From the NCBI RefSeq assembly GCF_030848395.1, contig NZ_JAVDBT010000005.1, positions 1 through 64,000 on the forward strand: a DNA stretch of 64,000 nt. Direction: 5' to 3'. The DNA is from Pseudogemmobacter lacusdianii (lineage in GTDB: Bacteria > Pseudomonadota > Alphaproteobacteria > Rhodobacterales > Rhodobacteraceae). How positions within the stretch are numbered: the first letter of the stretch is position 1; every line of letters begins with the position of its first letter. A model generated the notes under the pieces. It saw nothing but the letters and a program-made list of their open reading frames with translations, ran no database searches and had not been told where the DNA came from. A program made the translations under genes and the position numbers. Below are positions 44,834 through 53,979 of this stretch, piece by piece.

Positions 44834-45548
44834 GAAGAGCTTTCTGCAAGGCAGTGTTAAACTGGCATATGGCGCAATTTCTGCCGCACGCAATGTCACA
44901 TCTGCGTTGGTTTTGACGCTGGGTGTTGCCTGTGGCGGGGCGGTGGCGGCCGAGCCGGTGACGGTGGTGGCCTTGGGCGACAGTCTGACGGCGGGCTATG
45001 GGCTGGCGCCAGATCAGGGGCTGGTGCCGCGTTTGCAGGCTTGGGCGGCAGAGCAGGGCGTTGAATTGGTGCTGCAAAACGCCGGGGTCTCGGGCGATAC
45101 CACGGCGGGGGGGCTGTCGCGGGTCGATTGGGCCTTGGGGCCGGATGCGCAGGCGGTGATGGTGACGCTTGGCGGCAATGACATGCTGCGCGGGGTGACG
45201 CCGTCGCAGGTGCGGGCCAATCTCGATGGGATTTTAAGCGTGGCGCGGGGCAAAGGCCTGCCAGTGCTTTTGGTGGCGATGCAGGCCCCGCCGAATTTCG
45301 GTGCCGCCTATAAGGCCGAGTTCGATGCGATCTACCCTGAGCTTGCGGCAAAGCATGGCGCTTTGCTGGCGCCTGATTTCTTTGCTGGCTTTGTGGCGGC
45401 AGGGGCCTCGATGGCAGAGCCGGCGAGCTATGCCAAATGGATGCAAAGCGATGGCATCCACCCCAATGCCGAAGGGGTGGCTTTGGTGGTGCAGGGGCTG
45501 GGGCCAAAGCTTTTGGAGCTGGTGGCGGCGGTGCAAGCGGCGCCTTAA
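44832..45548 (+). CDS. tesA: TesA-like GDSL arylesterase/lysophospholipase
   Basis: 238 residues. A signal peptide (about 1-40, ending GGAVAAEP) leads to the SGNH-hydrolase fold: block I ALGDSLTAGYG with Ser51, block III GGNDMLRG, and block V DGIHPNAEG with the catalytic Asp and His. A periplasmic thioesterase, esterase or lysophospholipase. GGGAG precedes the ATG. Its 3' end overlaps the convergent caspase-like gene by 4 bases. Confidence 0.92.
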   Translation: MKSFLQGSVKLAYGAISAARNVTSALVLTLGVACGGAVAAEPVTVVALGDSLTAGYGLAPDQGLVPRLQAWAAEQGVELVLQNAGVSGDTTAGGLSRVDWALGPDAQAVMVTLGGNDMLRGVTPSQVRANLDGILSVARGKGLPVLLVAMQAPPNFGAAYKAEFDAIYPELAAKHGALLAPDFFAGFVAAGASMAEPASYAKWMQSDGIHPNAEGVALVVQGLGPKLLELVAAVQAAP

Positions 45549-47644
45549 GGCGCGGGGCGGGTGCGCAACTCCATTTGCAAGATGATCGGGGCGGGGCCTG
45601 CGGCCTCGGCCGTGCTGGCGCCCAAGGCGACGGCACCGCGTGTGGTTTCGCCAAAGCCCGCCTCGGCCAGAAGGGCGCTGAGACCGGGTTCGGCACCTTG
45701 TCCGGCGGTGACCTCACGGGTGAGCTCAAGCGCGTCTTGGGCAAGGAAACTGAGGTTTTCCACTGGGCTATGCGCCTGCGCCGGGGTGACGACGACGATC
45801 ATCCGCTCTTGGCCCAAAGCCTCACCGCCGATGGCGAAAAGCCCACGTTTCAACGTGTCGCCGGGGTGAAGGCGCTCTGCCGCCCAATGGGTGATGGCAT
45901 AGTCTGCGCCCAGATAAAGCACATTCACATCAACGGGTTGATCCGAGTGGTTCTGCGCCAGCACATGCACTTCGTCATTGGGAAGCAGCACCGGAACCGG
46001 GGTGAAGGCGAGGGGCGTCAGGCTGGGATTGGCGGCGCTTTTGGTCAGCATCTCCACTTCGACATTTAGGCTGGAGCCGCTGCCAAGGCTGCCGCCCAGC
46101 TTCATCAGATTAAGCGCGCGGGCCATTGCGGTCAGCGTATCGCCCAAGGTCAGCGCCAGATCTTGCGGGGATTTGTCGGAGGATGAAACCGACGGCGTTT
46201 GGCTGAGATCCTCGGCCAGACCCGTCGCGGGCAGCACCCAGATCGCATCGGGGCGGGGGCTTTGGGGCAGGACGGCAAGGCGCAAATCGGCCTCGGCGCC
46301 GGGGGCGACGAAGATGAGACGCGGGCCGACCAGTTCTTGCAGCGTGGCCAGTTCCGCCAGCAGCGCATCGGCGGGGGACGTGCCCGGCGGGGGCAGCGCC
46401 ACGGTCAAAGTGAAGTCAACCGCAGCGCCCAATTTGCGCAGCATAACGCCTTTGGGGAGCTCTTCCGGCAGGGTCTTGCCGTCATGCGCCACGGGGGTGG
46501 CGGTGGTAGAAAAGGTTTGCACTTCCGTGACTTGCACATAGCCCAAGGCGGCATCTGTCGCATCGGCGGCACTGGCCATGACGGCGAGAAGATCGCCCAA
46601 GGCGATGCCATGCAGATCACCGGCGGGGATGGTGAAACTGCCATCCTGAACCTCGGCCTGCCATTGCGTGACGGGGGCCGCCGCGTCGCCCGAGAAGGCC
46701 ACGGCATCCAGATCGCCCTCGAACAAAGGGGTCGCGCGGGCGAGGTTTTTCACCGCATATTTGCGCAAGATCTCTTGGCCGATTTGGCCATATGTCGCAC
46801 CGGGATGCTCGGCCAAGGTTTCGAACAAAGTATAGGTGAAGACGCCTTGCGGTTTGCGATCAGGCTTGCCCTTGGGAAGGTTCTTCTCGGGCGTCACCTC
46901 ATTGGTTTGGGCGGCGTAAAAAGCAATGAAAGCACCGGGTTGGGCGGAGCCGGAGAGGTCCACCGGAGGCTCTTCCGGCGCGCGGGGATCACCGATCGAG
47001 CGGCTGGCAATCTCTTCCAAAGCATCGGGATCAAGGCCCAAGGCGGCGGGGTCCAACTGGCGCAAGCGCAGATCATCATCGCCGATATCGGCGGCGCGGG
47101 TGGCGGTGCCGGAATGGCAGCTGTCAAAGACCACCCAGACATCTGCGCCTTTGGCACGGAGACCGTCGATCATCGCGCCGATCTCATCATCGACCAGCGC
47201 GTTTTCGACCGCACCCACGGTGTCATTCCACGGGCCGATATCGACCGGCAAGAACAGCTCATCTAGCCCATCGAGCTCGGTCGGGTCATGCGTGGCGGGG
47301 GCGCGGGTGCCGTGGCCCGAGAAATGCAGATAGATGAAATCGCCGGGCTGGGCCTTGGCGGTCAGCGCCGCGATTTGATCGCGGATCGCCTGCAAGGTGG
47401 CGGGCTGTACGCCGGGCGTGCCATCGGTCAAAAGCACAACATTTTGCGGCGCAAAGGGCACCGGGGCGGCTTGCAGGAGGTAATCGCGCACCAGCTCGAC
47501 ATCGTTTTTCGGGCCGTTGAGCCAGTATTTCTGATCGAGATTGGGGTAGTCATTGGCACCAATCAGCAAAGCGTAATTTTCCCGCGCGGCGGCGGGCAGG
47601 GCGCAAAGTGCGAGTGTCAAGGACAGAGCCAGCTTGCGAAACAT
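45545..47644 (-). CDS. Secreted caspase-family (C14, metacaspase-like) protease A
   Basis: 699 residues. Signal peptide 1-20 (ALCALPAAA-RE). A caspase-fold domain covers about 23-300: NYALLIGANDYPN, strand FIYLHFSGHGTRAP with catalytic His111, and VWVVFDSCHSGT with catalytic Cys176. Both dyad residues are intact. Acidic residues around the dyad are those expected of Arg/Lys-specific metacaspases rather than Asp-specific caspases (inference). The C-terminal 400 residues include a beta-rich DUF4384-like part (HVLAQNHSDQPVDVNVLYLG), also seen in caspase B. It lies 18 bases downstream of a secreted PPC-like gene, as one operon, and converges with tesA. Confidence 0.88.
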   Translation of the reverse strand: MFRKLALSLTLALCALPAAARENYALLIGANDYPNLDQKYWLNGPKNDVELVRDYLLQAAPVPFAPQNVVLLTDGTPGVQPATLQAIRDQIAALTAKAQPGDFIYLHFSGHGTRAPATHDPTELDGLDELFLPVDIGPWNDTVGAVENALVDDEIGAMIDGLRAKGADVWVVFDSCHSGTATRAADIGDDDLRLRQLDPAALGLDPDALEEIASRSIGDPRAPEEPPVDLSGSAQPGAFIAFYAAQTNEVTPEKNLPKGKPDRKPQGVFTYTLFETLAEHPGATYGQIGQEILRKYAVKNLARATPLFEGDLDAVAFSGDAAAPVTQWQAEVQDGSFTIPAGDLHGIALGDLLAVMASAADATDAALGYVQVTEVQTFSTTATPVAHDGKTLPEELPKGVMLRKLGAAVDFTLTVALPPPGTSPADALLAELATLQELVGPRLIFVAPGAEADLRLAVLPQSPRPDAIWVLPATGLAEDLSQTPSVSSSDKSPQDLALTLGDTLTAMARALNLMKLGGSLGSGSSLNVEVEMLTKSAANPSLTPLAFTPVPVLLPNDEVHVLAQNHSDQPVDVNVLYLGADYAITHWAAERLHPGDTLKRGLFAIGGEALGQERMIVVVTPAQAHSPVENLSFLAQDALELTREVTAGQGAEPGLSALLAEAGFGETTRGAVALGASTAEAAGPAPIILQMELRTRPAP

Positions 47645-47662
47645 CTGAAAACTCTCCGGGAT

Positions 47663-48268
47663 TCAGTTTGTCATCAAGGCGTAATCGGCAGGGACGGCGC
47701 CTGCATTTTCAATCAGAAGCGTGAAATTTCCGTCATTGGCCGGGGTCCAGCCGCAATAGGCGATGTGGCTGTCTTCGCGGTCGGCGCAGACCACATGGCC
47801 CGCGTCATCCAACACGGTAAGGTCAAGATCGGCGCCGGGGGCGGCCTCGACATAGACCTCGGCATAGGTGCCGCCGCGAAAGGGCATCGGCGGGCGGCTG
47901 TCGATCTCGCCAACGGCCAGGGCGGCGAGTTGGTAGATCGGGCCTGAGGCGACGCCCTTGGAGGTCTCGGCCTGCAAATCATCGATCAGGGCCAAGAGCT
48001 TAGGGTCGTCTTCGGCCAAAGTGGCGGCTTCGGCATAAATGGCTTCGGGCGTCAGAGGGACGGCGGGGAGATTGGCATTGCGGCGCATAGTGGCAGCGGC
48101 CAGCAGCACAATAGGGTCGCCCGCAGAATGGCCAGCCGCATAGACCCGCGCCGAAAGCTCGGCCAAGCGCAGCGGGGTGCCCTCGGCCAGCAGAGGAGTT
48201 GGCGCCAGTGTGGCAACCAGCAGAAGAGACGGCAAAAACCGTAAGGCCGACCGGGGCGATTGGGGCAT
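47663..48268 (-). CDS. Secreted protein 1 with C-terminal YALMTN domain
   Basis: 201 residues with a signal peptide (about 1-28, TPLLAEG). A helical N-terminal half contains VYAAGHSAGDPIVLLAAATM. The C-terminal half is a beta domain with two cysteines (VVCAD and AYCGW), NDGNFTLLIENAG, and the terminal PADYALMTN. It resembles pre-peptidase C-terminal (PPC) domains in rhythm. It is paralogous to the proteins at 55293 and 56273, sharing QAETS[KR]G with the former. First gene of a two-gene unit with caspase A, with AAGGAAGG before ATG 48268 and the shared promoter motif 77 bases upstream. Function unknown. Confidence 0.82.
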   Translation of the reverse strand: MPQSPRSALRFLPSLLLVATLAPTPLLAEGTPLRLAELSARVYAAGHSAGDPIVLLAAATMRRNANLPAVPLTPEAIYAEAATLAEDDPKLLALIDDLQAETSKGVASGPIYQLAALAVGEIDSRPPMPFRGGTYAEVYVEAAPGADLDLTVLDDAGHVVCADREDSHIAYCGWTPANDGNFTLLIENAGAVPADYALMTN

Positions 48269-48344
48269 TGCGGCCTTCCTTTTGCAGCGGGTTCTGCGCC
48301 GAACATGAGGCCGCGGGGCGGTCCTGTAAACGCGGTTTTGCAGC

Positions 48345-48362
48345 GTGACGGCCTTTGTCATG
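48345..48362. promoter_or_regulatory. Shared locus motif, site 1
   Basis: GTGACGGCCTTTGTCATG, of the form GTGAC-N5-TTGTCATG (TGAC-N7-GTCA inverted halves). It lies between the divergent secreted-protein-1/caspase A unit and the PDZ protease/two-component unit. The same layout occurs at 51895 and 56223. Confidence 0.6.
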
Positions 48363-48457
48363 TGACCTTGCCAGAGCGCCCGCCTAGCTTGGAGGTCAAT
48401 GAGACGCCGGGCCGGGCTAGCGGCTGGGCGGTGCCGCAGTTAGGAAAGTGACCCCCC

Positions 48458-49801
48458 GTGACCTGCATAAATATCCTTCGTCTTTCGGTTTTGCGCCAAA
48501 TCCTTTGCACCTTCTTTTGCGGCCTGCTGGCCCTTATTCCCCTTCAATCCGCGCAGGCGGTGGAGCGCGATAGTCCCCTTGAAGGGGCGATGCAGGCGGT
48601 GCTGACCCTGCGCAGCGCCGATGCTGACAATCGCTTCCTCGGCTCGGCCTTTCTGTGGGGGGTAAGCGGCGCGGTTGCGGTCACCAATGCCCATGTGGTG
48701 GGCGCGGCCGAGGAGGTTCGGCTGGTGGATCGCGACGGCCAAGAGCAGATCGGCCGGGTGATCGCGCGGGATGCTTTGCGCGATGTGGCGGTGATCTCTG
48801 TCGCGTCAAAGGGGCAGCGAGGCTTGGTGCCTGCACCGGGCCCGGCGGCTTTGGCGCAAGAGGTTTACGCCTTGGGCGCACCTTTGGGGGTGGAGTTCAC
48901 CTTGACCGAGGGCCTGATCTCGGCCGCAGCGCGGCAGGTGGATATCGCGGTGCCGATCCACATGTTGCAGCATGATGCGGCGGTCAATCCGGGCTCGTCT
49001 GGCGGGCCTTTGGTTGATGCCGAAGGGCGGCTGATTGGCATGAACAGCCAGATTGCCGACGGCAGCCGGGTCTTTGTGGGCATCGCCTATGCGATCCCGG
49101 CGGCGGATCTGGCGCGGATCGTGCAAGGTCTGATCGAGGAGACTTTGCGGCCCTATCCGGCGCTGGGCCTGCGGGCGCGGGCGCTGGACCGCAGCCTTGC
49201 GGCGATGCTGGATGTGCCGGCGCAGGGGCTTTTGGTTGAAGGCAGCGTTAAGGGCGGTCTGGCCGAGGTGGCGGGGCTGCAGGCCGGCGATATCCTTTTG
49301 GAAGTGGACGGAAACCCGATCTCTGCACCCGGAGACTTCGCGTTTTTGATCGAGGCTGCATTGCCCGAGGAAACCGCGCTTTTAACCGTTCTGCGGCAAG
49401 GTGAGCGGCTGCAAGTGCAGCTGGACTTTGTGTCTGAGACTGAGGCCTCGGGCCTGAGCCTGCGCGGGATTGGCCCCACCGCGCCAGAGCGGGTGCGAAG
49501 CTACACCTTTGGCGCTTTGGGGCTGGTTTTGGGCGCGGAAGGTGAGGTGATTGAAGCGGCCCCCAATGGTTTGGTTGGCGGTGCGGGGCTAAGCCCCGGC
49601 GAGCGGATCTTGGCGGTGAATGGTGCCGCGATGGAAGGTGCGGCACTCAAGGCGCTAGAGATCAGCGCGCCTGTGCTTGTGCGCGTGCGCGGGGTGGATG
49701 GTCAGACCCGACATGTCGTCATGGACCCTTGGGGCGATGAAAGTGGGTTGCGCCCGGTGGGCGGTGCGAATGTGCTTGACCCCAGCGTCATCGTGTTCTG
49801 A
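48458..49801 (+). CDS. Periplasmic trypsin-like serine protease with two PDZ domains (HtrA-like)
   Basis: 447 residues. A signal peptide or anchor is at about 8-34 (FFCGLLALIPLQSAQA). The protease domain has a full triad: His79 in VTNAHVV, Asp109 in LRDVAV and Ser181 in PGSSGGPL. Two PDZ-like domains follow (about 230-330 and 345-430; VAGLQAGDILLEVDG and GAGLSPGERILAVNG). This is the DegP/DegS plan, but sequence and context differ from housekeeping DegP, and GNSGG is altered to GSSGG. The start is GTG 48458 with AGGAAAG upstream. It is followed after 10 bases by the response regulator, so it is likely one operon with the two-component system. Confidence 0.85.
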   Translation: MTCINILRLSVLRQILCTFFCGLLALIPLQSAQAVERDSPLEGAMQAVLTLRSADADNRFLGSAFLWGVSGAVAVTNAHVVGAAEEVRLVDRDGQEQIGRVIARDALRDVAVISVASKGQRGLVPAPGPAALAQEVYALGAPLGVEFTLTEGLISAAARQVDIAVPIHMLQHDAAVNPGSSGGPLVDAEGRLIGMNSQIADGSRVFVGIAYAIPAADLARIVQGLIEETLRPYPALGLRARALDRSLAAMLDVPAQGLLVEGSVKGGLAEVAGLQAGDILLEVDGNPISAPGDFAFLIEAALPEETALLTVLRQGERLQVQLDFVSETEASGLSLRGIGPTAPERVRSYTFGALGLVLGAEGEVIEAAPNGLVGGAGLSPGERILAVNGAAMEGAALKALEISAPVLVRVRGVDGQTRHVVMDPWGDESGLRPVGGANVLDPSVIVF

Positions 49802-49811
49802 TCCTAGCGCC

Positions 49812-50522
49812 ATGCATGACACAGCCCCCCATGACCGCATTTTGATCATCGAAGATGATGCCGAAACCGCCGCCGCCGTGGCCTCGGTCGTCCGAAGCTT
49901 GGACTGCACCGCCGTGCACCGCGACAGTTTGGCCGACGGTTTGGCCGAGGCTGCGGCAGGCGATTACCGGGTGATCGTGCTGGACCGGATGCTGCCCGGC
50001 GGCGACGGGGTTGAGGCGATGGCGCGGATCAAGGCCTCGGGCAGTCGGGCGCTGATCTTGGTGCTTTCGGCGCTGGGCCGCGCGGCACAAAGGGTTGAGG
50101 GGTTGGAGAAGGGCGCGGATGATTACCTGCCGAAACCCTTTGAGCCGGAAGAGCTGCGCGCCCGGCTGCGGGCCTTGCTGCGGCGCGGCACGATGCAGGT
50201 TTTGGACAATGATCTTCTGGCCTTTGGCGATCTTGAGATCCGGATGAAGGCGCGCACCGTGCATGTGCGGCTCACGCATGTGCCGGTCAGCCCCAAGGAG
50301 TTTGAGCTGATCCGCTATTTTGCGCAGAACGCAGGCCAGTTGGTAACGCGGGCGCAACTTCTTGAGAACGTTTGGAATTTGCACTTCGACCCCGGCACTA
50401 ATGTGGTCGATGTCCATGTTGGCCGGCTGCGGCGCAAGCTGGAGGAGGCGGGGAGCAACGCCATCCAGACCGCGCGGGGCGAGGGTTACGTCTTCGCGCC
50501 GCTGCCCGGATCTGGGGCGTAA
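49812..50522 (+). CDS. OmpR-family response regulator of the protease locus
   Basis: 236 residues: receiver domain (about 8-122) with acidic pocket Asp15/Asp16, phospho-acceptor Asp58 in VLDRMLPGG, and the LPKPF lysine; then an OmpR/PhoB winged-helix DNA-binding domain (VHVGRLRRKLEEAG, RGEGYVF). ATG 49812 is 10 bases after the PDZ protease stop. The next gene is its sensor kinase, with no spacer (TAAATG). The shared GTGAC-N5-YTGWCAKG sites are the natural candidates for its target, which is inference. Confidence 0.93.
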   Translation: MHDTAPHDRILIIEDDAETAAAVASVVRSLDCTAVHRDSLADGLAEAAAGDYRVIVLDRMLPGGDGVEAMARIKASGSRALILVLSALGRAAQRVEGLEKGADDYLPKPFEPEELRARLRALLRRGTMQVLDNDLLAFGDLEIRMKARTVHVRLTHVPVSPKEFELIRYFAQNAGQLVTRAQLLENVWNLHFDPGTNVVDVHVGRLRRKLEEAGSNAIQTARGEGYVFAPLPGSGA

Positions 50523-51878
50523 ATGGGGGTGCAGCGCCCTTGGCAGGCCCGCGCGACCTGGCGGCTGGCGGCGGTGATGGCGCTTGCTGTGGCGGCCTTG
50601 TCGCTGGGGGCAATGGCGCTGCAATATCGGCTGGTCGAGGCGCGTCTGATGGCCGCGCAGCGCAGCCTTCTGGCCGCCGATCTTGACGGGTTTGCAGCAC
50701 TTTATGCGCAACGCCGGATCATTGCCCTGCGCGAGGCGATTGCCTTGCGGGCCGATCTTGGCGGCGGCGAGATGACACTGCTTTTGGACCGGCAGGGGCA
50801 GGTTTTGGCAGGCACTCTGCCCGGCTGGCCCGAGGGGCTCGCGCGGCAGGGTGAAGGCTTTACCATTGATCCCGCTCAAGAAATTGAGATGCAAGGTCAG
50901 CGCTGGCTGGTCGTGGCCCGCGCTTTGCCGGGGGATTTCCCACTTCTTCTGGGGCGCTCTTTGCAACCCGTCGATGCGACCTTGGCGGCGCTGCGGCAGG
51001 GGATGCTGGCGCTTTTGGTCGGGGTCTTGATCGTGGCGGGCGCGACCGGCTGGCTTGCCGCCGCATGGGTGATGCGCCGGATCGGGCGGCTGAATGATCT
51101 GGCCGATCAGGTGGCGGCGGGCGCACTGTCGGCACGGCTGCCGGGGCCGCGCGCGATGGATGAATTTGGGCTTTTGGAGACCCATGTCCATGCCATGCTC
51201 GACCGGATCGAAAGCCTCAACCGCGCCACCCACCAGCTTTCCGACAGCATCGCGCATGAGCTGCGCACGCCGCTTAACCGCATGCTGCAAAGGCTTTCCA
51301 GCTTGCAAGGGCAAGAGGCTGAAGTGGCGGCGCTGAAGGGCGAGATGCGCCAGACCATCCGCATGTTTGACGCGCTTTTGGACATCAGCAGGGCCGAAGC
51401 GGATGAGGGCGGCGGCGGGCTTTTGCCGGTGAATCTGTCGCAAACGGCGGTGGATGTCTGGGATCTTTACGAGGCTTTGGCCGAGGATAAGGGGCTGATC
51501 CCGCGGGCGAATATTTCTCAGGGGCTGATGGTTTTGGGGGATCGGACCTTGCTGGCGCAGCTCCTCGCGAACCTCTTGGACAATGCGATCAAATATTGCG
51601 CGCCGGGGGATCAACTGGCGCTGACTGTGGCGGAAGAAGCGGGGCAAGTGATCTTGCGGCTTGCCGACACCGGCCCCGGCATGCCGCAATCTTTGCGCGA
51701 TGAGGCGTTTGACCGCTTCACCCGGGCCGAGCGGGACCGCGCGCGGGGCATCAAGGGGCATGGCTTGGGTCTTGCTTTGGTGCGCGCCATCGCCACCCGT
51801 CACGGCGCGCGGCTGACCCTGCCCGAGACGGCGCGCGGCTTGGTGGTGGAGCTGGCCTTCCCCACGCTAAAAGGCTGA
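50523..51878 (+). CDS. Sensor histidine kinase of the protease locus
   Basis: 451 residues: TM1 about 13-35, a periplasmic sensor of about 120 residues (36-157) with no recognised fold, TM2 about 159-181, HAMP (about 180-232), H-box IAHELRTPLNRML with His245, N-box LLANLLDNAIKYC, and G-boxes ADTGPGMP and GHGLGLALVRAI. All catalytic boxes are intact. Cognate partner of the response regulator. The periplasmic sensor places its input in the compartment where all the protease products of the locus act. Confidence 0.93.
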   Translation: MGVQRPWQARATWRLAAVMALAVAALSLGAMALQYRLVEARLMAAQRSLLAADLDGFAALYAQRRIIALREAIALRADLGGGEMTLLLDRQGQVLAGTLPGWPEGLARQGEGFTIDPAQEIEMQGQRWLVVARALPGDFPLLLGRSLQPVDATLAALRQGMLALLVGVLIVAGATGWLAAAWVMRRIGRLNDLADQVAAGALSARLPGPRAMDEFGLLETHVHAMLDRIESLNRATHQLSDSIAHELRTPLNRMLQRLSSLQGQEAEVAALKGEMRQTIRMFDALLDISRAEADEGGGGLLPVNLSQTAVDVWDLYEALAEDKGLIPRANISQGLMVLGDRTLLAQLLANLLDNAIKYCAPGDQLALTVAEEAGQVILRLADTGPGMPQSLRDEAFDRFTRAERDRARGIKGHGLGLALVRAIATRHGARLTLPETARGLVVELAFPTLKG

Positions 51879-51894
51879 GCGGGGGGCGTTTTCG

Positions 51895-51912
51895 GTGACA
51901 AATGCTGACAGG
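51895..51912. promoter_or_regulatory. Shared locus motif, site 2
   Basis: GTGACAAATGCTGACAGG, GTGAC-N5-CTGACAGG, with TGACA repeated directly at a 10-base period. It ends 58 bases upstream of the caspase B start. Confidence 0.6.
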
Positions 51913-51970
51913 AAAGCCGCAGCCCGCATCGCAGGCTTGCCTGACCACCGCGCTTGGCTATCGTGATGCG

Positions 51971-53941
51971 ATGACAGGCAATTTTACAAATGCACTTCTC
52001 TTAGGCTGCACGGCGCTTTGGGCCGCTCCGGTTGCGGCGGAGACGCGGGCGATTGTCATTGGCGTGTCGGACTATCTTGTGCTGGATGCCGATCTTAAAG
52101 GCCCCTCGCATGACGCACAGCTGATGGCCGAGACGCTGCTCGGGCGTGGCGTGGCGGCTGGGGCGATCCGGGTTTTGGCCTCGGACCCGCCGGACTTGCC
52201 CGAGGGGGTGACGAATACCGTGCCCACTAAGGCGGCGATCACGGCGGCGATGGTGGCGGTGGCCGCGGAGTCAGAGCCGGGCGATACGGTGGTGTTCTAC
52301 TTCTCGGGCCATGGGTCGCAGGCGCCGGATGCCTCGGGTGATGAGGGCGGCGGCTATGATGAGATCTTGCTGCCCGCCGATGCTGCGGGCTGGAAGGGGG
52401 CCATTGGCGCGGTTGAAAACGCGCTGTTGGACGATGAGCTTTACGCTTGGGCGCAAGAGCTGACGGGCCGGGGCGTGCAGCTTGTGGGCCTGATTGACGC
52501 CTGCCATTCCGCGACCGGGTTTCGCGCCTTGGGCGGCGAGGGCCAGGCCAAAACGCTGGAACCTGAGGTTTTGGGCATCCCCGAGGCCTCGGGCGGCCCT
52601 TCTGAGGTGGTGCCAGTGGCGCCGTTGCAGGGTGATTATGTGTTTCTTTACTCCTCGCAATCCGATGAACGCTCGTTCGAATATCCTTTGGGCGAGACCG
52701 GGATTTGGCATGGCGAGTTTACCTTGCGATTGGCCGATGTGTTGAGCACGGCGCCCGAGGCGAGTTGGGCGCAGGTCTTGGCGGCAACGACGGAGGCGAT
52801 GGCGCAAGGCCCGGCGCGGCAGATGCCCGAGGGCGAGGGGCCTTTGCTGGAGGCGCAAGTCTTCGGCGCGGGCGCTGCGGCGGGGCGCTATCGGCTGCAA
52901 GAGGGCAGAGTGGCGGCGGGGCTGTTGCAGGGGTTGGAGCCCGGCGCGGAGCTGACGCTTTACGCCGAGGGGGCCGGGGGCGAGGCTTTGGGGACCGTCA
53001 CCGTGGCTGAAGCCGAGGCGCGGGTTTCGCGGCTGGAAGGCGATCTGCCTGCGGGTGCGGCTTGGGCCGAGCGCACGGCGGCGGCCCCGGTGCAGCCCTT
53101 AGCATTGGCGGCACCTGTCTTTGCCAACCCTTTGGACGGGTTTGATTATACGCCTTGGATTGACGCTTTGCCCGGCCCCGGTGCCAAGCCCGATCTGGTG
53201 CCGATCCTAACCGAAGGCACGGTGGCTTTGGCCGATGCGAGCGGCGTCTTGGACCCCGAGGGACCCGGCTCCTCGCCGCGCATCCAACCGGAGCCGGGGG
53301 AGAGCCCGGCCGAGGCGGTGACGCGAGTTCTGGAGGCTGCGGCACATGGTTTGCGCTTGCGCCAGACGCTCTCGGGCGCGGCTGCGGGGCGGGCGCTGAC
53401 CGGGGGGGCCGTGGTGGAGATGGCGGTAGAGCGGCGCGCGGGGGCACCGGCAGAGGGTGGCGCATGCGGCACGGCTGCGCCGGGGGCTGCGGCCGATCCG
53501 GCCAAGGGGGTTGGCGCTTGTGACGAGCTGTGGCTGACGCTGACCAACCGGTCTGGCAAGGCGCAAGATGTCTCGGTCCTCTACTTTGCCAGCGACTTCA
53601 CCGTGGCGCCGATTTGGCCGGTGCAGAATATGATCAATCGCCTTGCACCCGGCGAAAGCGTGACGGTGGGGCTGCAAATCGCCGCCTCAGCCTCGGCGGG
53701 GCTTGAGGAGATTTGGGTGCTGGCGGTGCCGGAAAGTGACCAAGGCGGGCGGGTGGATTTGACCCGCCTTGCCAGCCCCGAGCTGACGCGGGCCTTTGCC
53801 AGCGCCTCGGACCCGATGAGCCTTTGGCTCGAGGGGCGGATGCTGCCGCCTGACGAGACCAAAACCCGTGGATTTTCACGAAAGCCTGCGCCGCTGACGA
53901 TGATCCGTCAGCTGGTGCGGGTGACGCCTATCACCGAGTAG
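51971..53941 (+). CDS. Secreted caspase-family (C14, metacaspase-like) protease B
   Basis: 656 residues. Signal peptide 1 to about 23 (ALWAAPVAAETRA). The caspase fold covers about 25-270: AIVIGVSDY, VVFYFSGHGSQAP with catalytic His114, GLIDACHSATG with catalytic Cys178. The middle is a beta-rich, acidic, Gly/Ala-rich region. The C-terminal part (LTLTNRSGKAQDVSVLYFAS, then RLAPGESVTVGL) parallels the same region of caspase A and fits a DUF4384-like domain. ATG 51971 starts the signal peptide; an in-frame ATG at 51902 is closer to the shared motif. It is followed after 38 bases by the trypsin-like gene, probably one transcript. Confidence 0.87.
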   Translation: MTGNFTNALLLGCTALWAAPVAAETRAIVIGVSDYLVLDADLKGPSHDAQLMAETLLGRGVAAGAIRVLASDPPDLPEGVTNTVPTKAAITAAMVAVAAESEPGDTVVFYFSGHGSQAPDASGDEGGGYDEILLPADAAGWKGAIGAVENALLDDELYAWAQELTGRGVQLVGLIDACHSATGFRALGGEGQAKTLEPEVLGIPEASGGPSEVVPVAPLQGDYVFLYSSQSDERSFEYPLGETGIWHGEFTLRLADVLSTAPEASWAQVLAATTEAMAQGPARQMPEGEGPLLEAQVFGAGAAAGRYRLQEGRVAAGLLQGLEPGAELTLYAEGAGGEALGTVTVAEAEARVSRLEGDLPAGAAWAERTAAAPVQPLALAAPVFANPLDGFDYTPWIDALPGPGAKPDLVPILTEGTVALADASGVLDPEGPGSSPRIQPEPGESPAEAVTRVLEAAAHGLRLRQTLSGAAAGRALTGGAVVEMAVERRAGAPAEGGACGTAAPGAAADPAKGVGACDELWLTLTNRSGKAQDVSVLYFASDFTVAPIWPVQNMINRLAPGESVTVGLQIAASASAGLEEIWVLAVPESDQGGRVDLTRLASPELTRAFASASDPMSLWLEGRMLPPDETKTRGFSRKPAPLTMIRQLVRVTPITE

Positions 53942-53979
53942 ACTTCGGGGCGTTTGGACCCGATCCGTATGGGAGTCTG

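Noticed and set aside
49788-51803. 671-codon open frame on the minus strand opposite the two-component genes
   Set aside because: Composition (His/Gln/Arg-rich, no domain) is that of a reverse-frame shadow in GC-rich DNA; both sense genes have complete catalytic motifs.
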